DNA from: Bacteroidales bacterium
GTDB taxonomy: Bacteria > Bacteroidota > Bacteroidia > Bacteroidales > UBA7960
Assembly (NCBI GenBank): GCA_007122745.1
Contig: SKTA01000019.1
Coordinates: forward strand, 1 to 6,591
Length of the DNA stretch: 6,591 nt
Direction of reading: 5' to 3'
Position 1 is the first letter of the stretch. Each line of letters opens with the position of its first letter. The translations under genes were made by a program, and so were the position numbers. A model generated the notes under the pieces. That model was given only the letters and a program-made list of their open reading frames with translations. It did not search any database and was not told the origin of the DNA. This document shows positions 6,156 to 6,591 of the stretch, piece after piece.

Positions 6156-6591
6156 ATGACAAAACTAAAACCCGGCGACAAGGCCCCCGACTTTAATGGC
6201 AAAGACCAGAATGGAAATTCGATTTCCTTACAGGATTTTAAAGGATCTAAATTGGTCCTCTATTTTTACCCCAAAGACAGTACGCCCGGCTGCACGTCAC
6301 AAGCCTGCAACCTGCGCGACAATTACGATCTGTTGCTCGAAAGAGGTTTCAAGGTTGTTGGTGTAAGTGCTGACAGCGAAAAATCACACAAGAAATTTAT
6401 TGAGAAAAACAACCTGCCCTTCCCGTTGATTGCAGACACCGATAAGGAAATCTTAAAAGCCTTTGATGTTTACGGCCCGAAGAAGTTCATGGGACGTGAG
6501 TTTTTAGGTATCCACCGAACCACTTTTGTCATTGATGAAGAAGGTACAATTGCTGAAGTGATCACGAAGGTAAAAACCAAAGATCATACGA
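6156..6591 (+). CDS. bcp: Thioredoxin-dependent thiol peroxidase Bcp (peroxiredoxin Q type), C-terminus cut by window edge
   Basis: The frame opens with MTKLKPGDKAPDF and stays open for 145 codons to the window edge; with a usual length of about 150-155, only a few residues are missing. The thioredoxin-fold peroxiredoxin core is clear: LVLYFYPKDSTPGCTSQAC (34-51) holds the peroxidatic cysteine C46 with T43 and P44 of the PXXXTXXC motif, and C51 is the resolving cysteine five residues later, as in E. coli Bcp (C45/C50). Conserved R121 in GIHRTTFVID completes the active site. The enzyme reduces hydrogen peroxide and organic hydroperoxides in the cytosol, using thioredoxin as reductant. The start is fixed by the family N-terminus; no Shine-Dalgarno is visible before it. 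It is transcribed away from pepD from an AT-rich 117-bp spacer. Confidence 0.96.
   Translation, partial: MTKLKPGDKAPDFNGKDQNGNSISLQDFKGSKLVLYFYPKDSTPGCTSQACNLRDNYDLLLERGFKVVGVSADSEKSHKKFIEKNNLPFPLIADTDKEILKAFDVYGPKKFMGREFLGIHRTTFVIDEEGTIAEVITKVKTKDHT

Noticed and set aside
1..6591. A new defence, mobile or CRISPR-type system
   Set aside because: Every stretch over 150 bp is explained by housekeeping or conserved Bacteroidota genes. I see no direct-repeat array, transposase, integrase, toxin-antitoxin pair or sharp composition change.

Overview
The window reads as ordinary chromosomal housekeeping DNA from a member of the Bacteroidota, most likely of the Bacteroidales type. Three things point there. 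The YfhO-like membrane protein and the small DUF4834-like protein are families I know mainly from that phylum. Several genes are preceded by the phylum's unusual -7 box, TAnnTTTG. Shine-Dalgarno sequences are weak or absent before most starts. I see no rRNA, tRNA, insertion sequence, phage gene, CRISPR array or attachment site.

Layout. Positions 1-1393 hold a minus-strand pair: a DUF4834-like one-helix membrane protein, then a large YfhO-like polytopic membrane protein that runs off the left edge. A 112-bp divergent spacer (1394-1505) has one -7-like box for each direction. The plus-strand gene ygiQ, a radical SAM protein, fills 1506-3311. It converges on rpmH (ribosomal protein L34, 51 aa, minus strand, 3351-3506). 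The rpmH promoter is the clearest in the window, with -33 and -7 boxes 19 bp apart. Its likely terminator lies inside the last codons of ygiQ.

Positions 3638-6038 hold a second minus-strand pair: pepD, a cytosolic M20C dipeptidase, followed 34 bp later by an unrecognised membrane-anchored coiled-coil protein. A 117-bp AT-rich spacer (6039-6155) separates pepD from the divergent bcp (thiol peroxidase, plus strand), which is cut by the right edge only a few residues before its expected end.

Functionally this is a set of small independent transcription units: peptide turnover (pepD), peroxide defence (bcp), translation (rpmH), a radical SAM enzyme of unknown reaction (ygiQ), and envelope or membrane proteins of unknown role. 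I do not see a new multi-gene system. The points most worth a second look are the rpmH terminator embedded in ygiQ, the uncharacterised coiled-coil protein behind pepD, the DUF4834/YfhO pair, and an inverted repeat around the pepD promoter.
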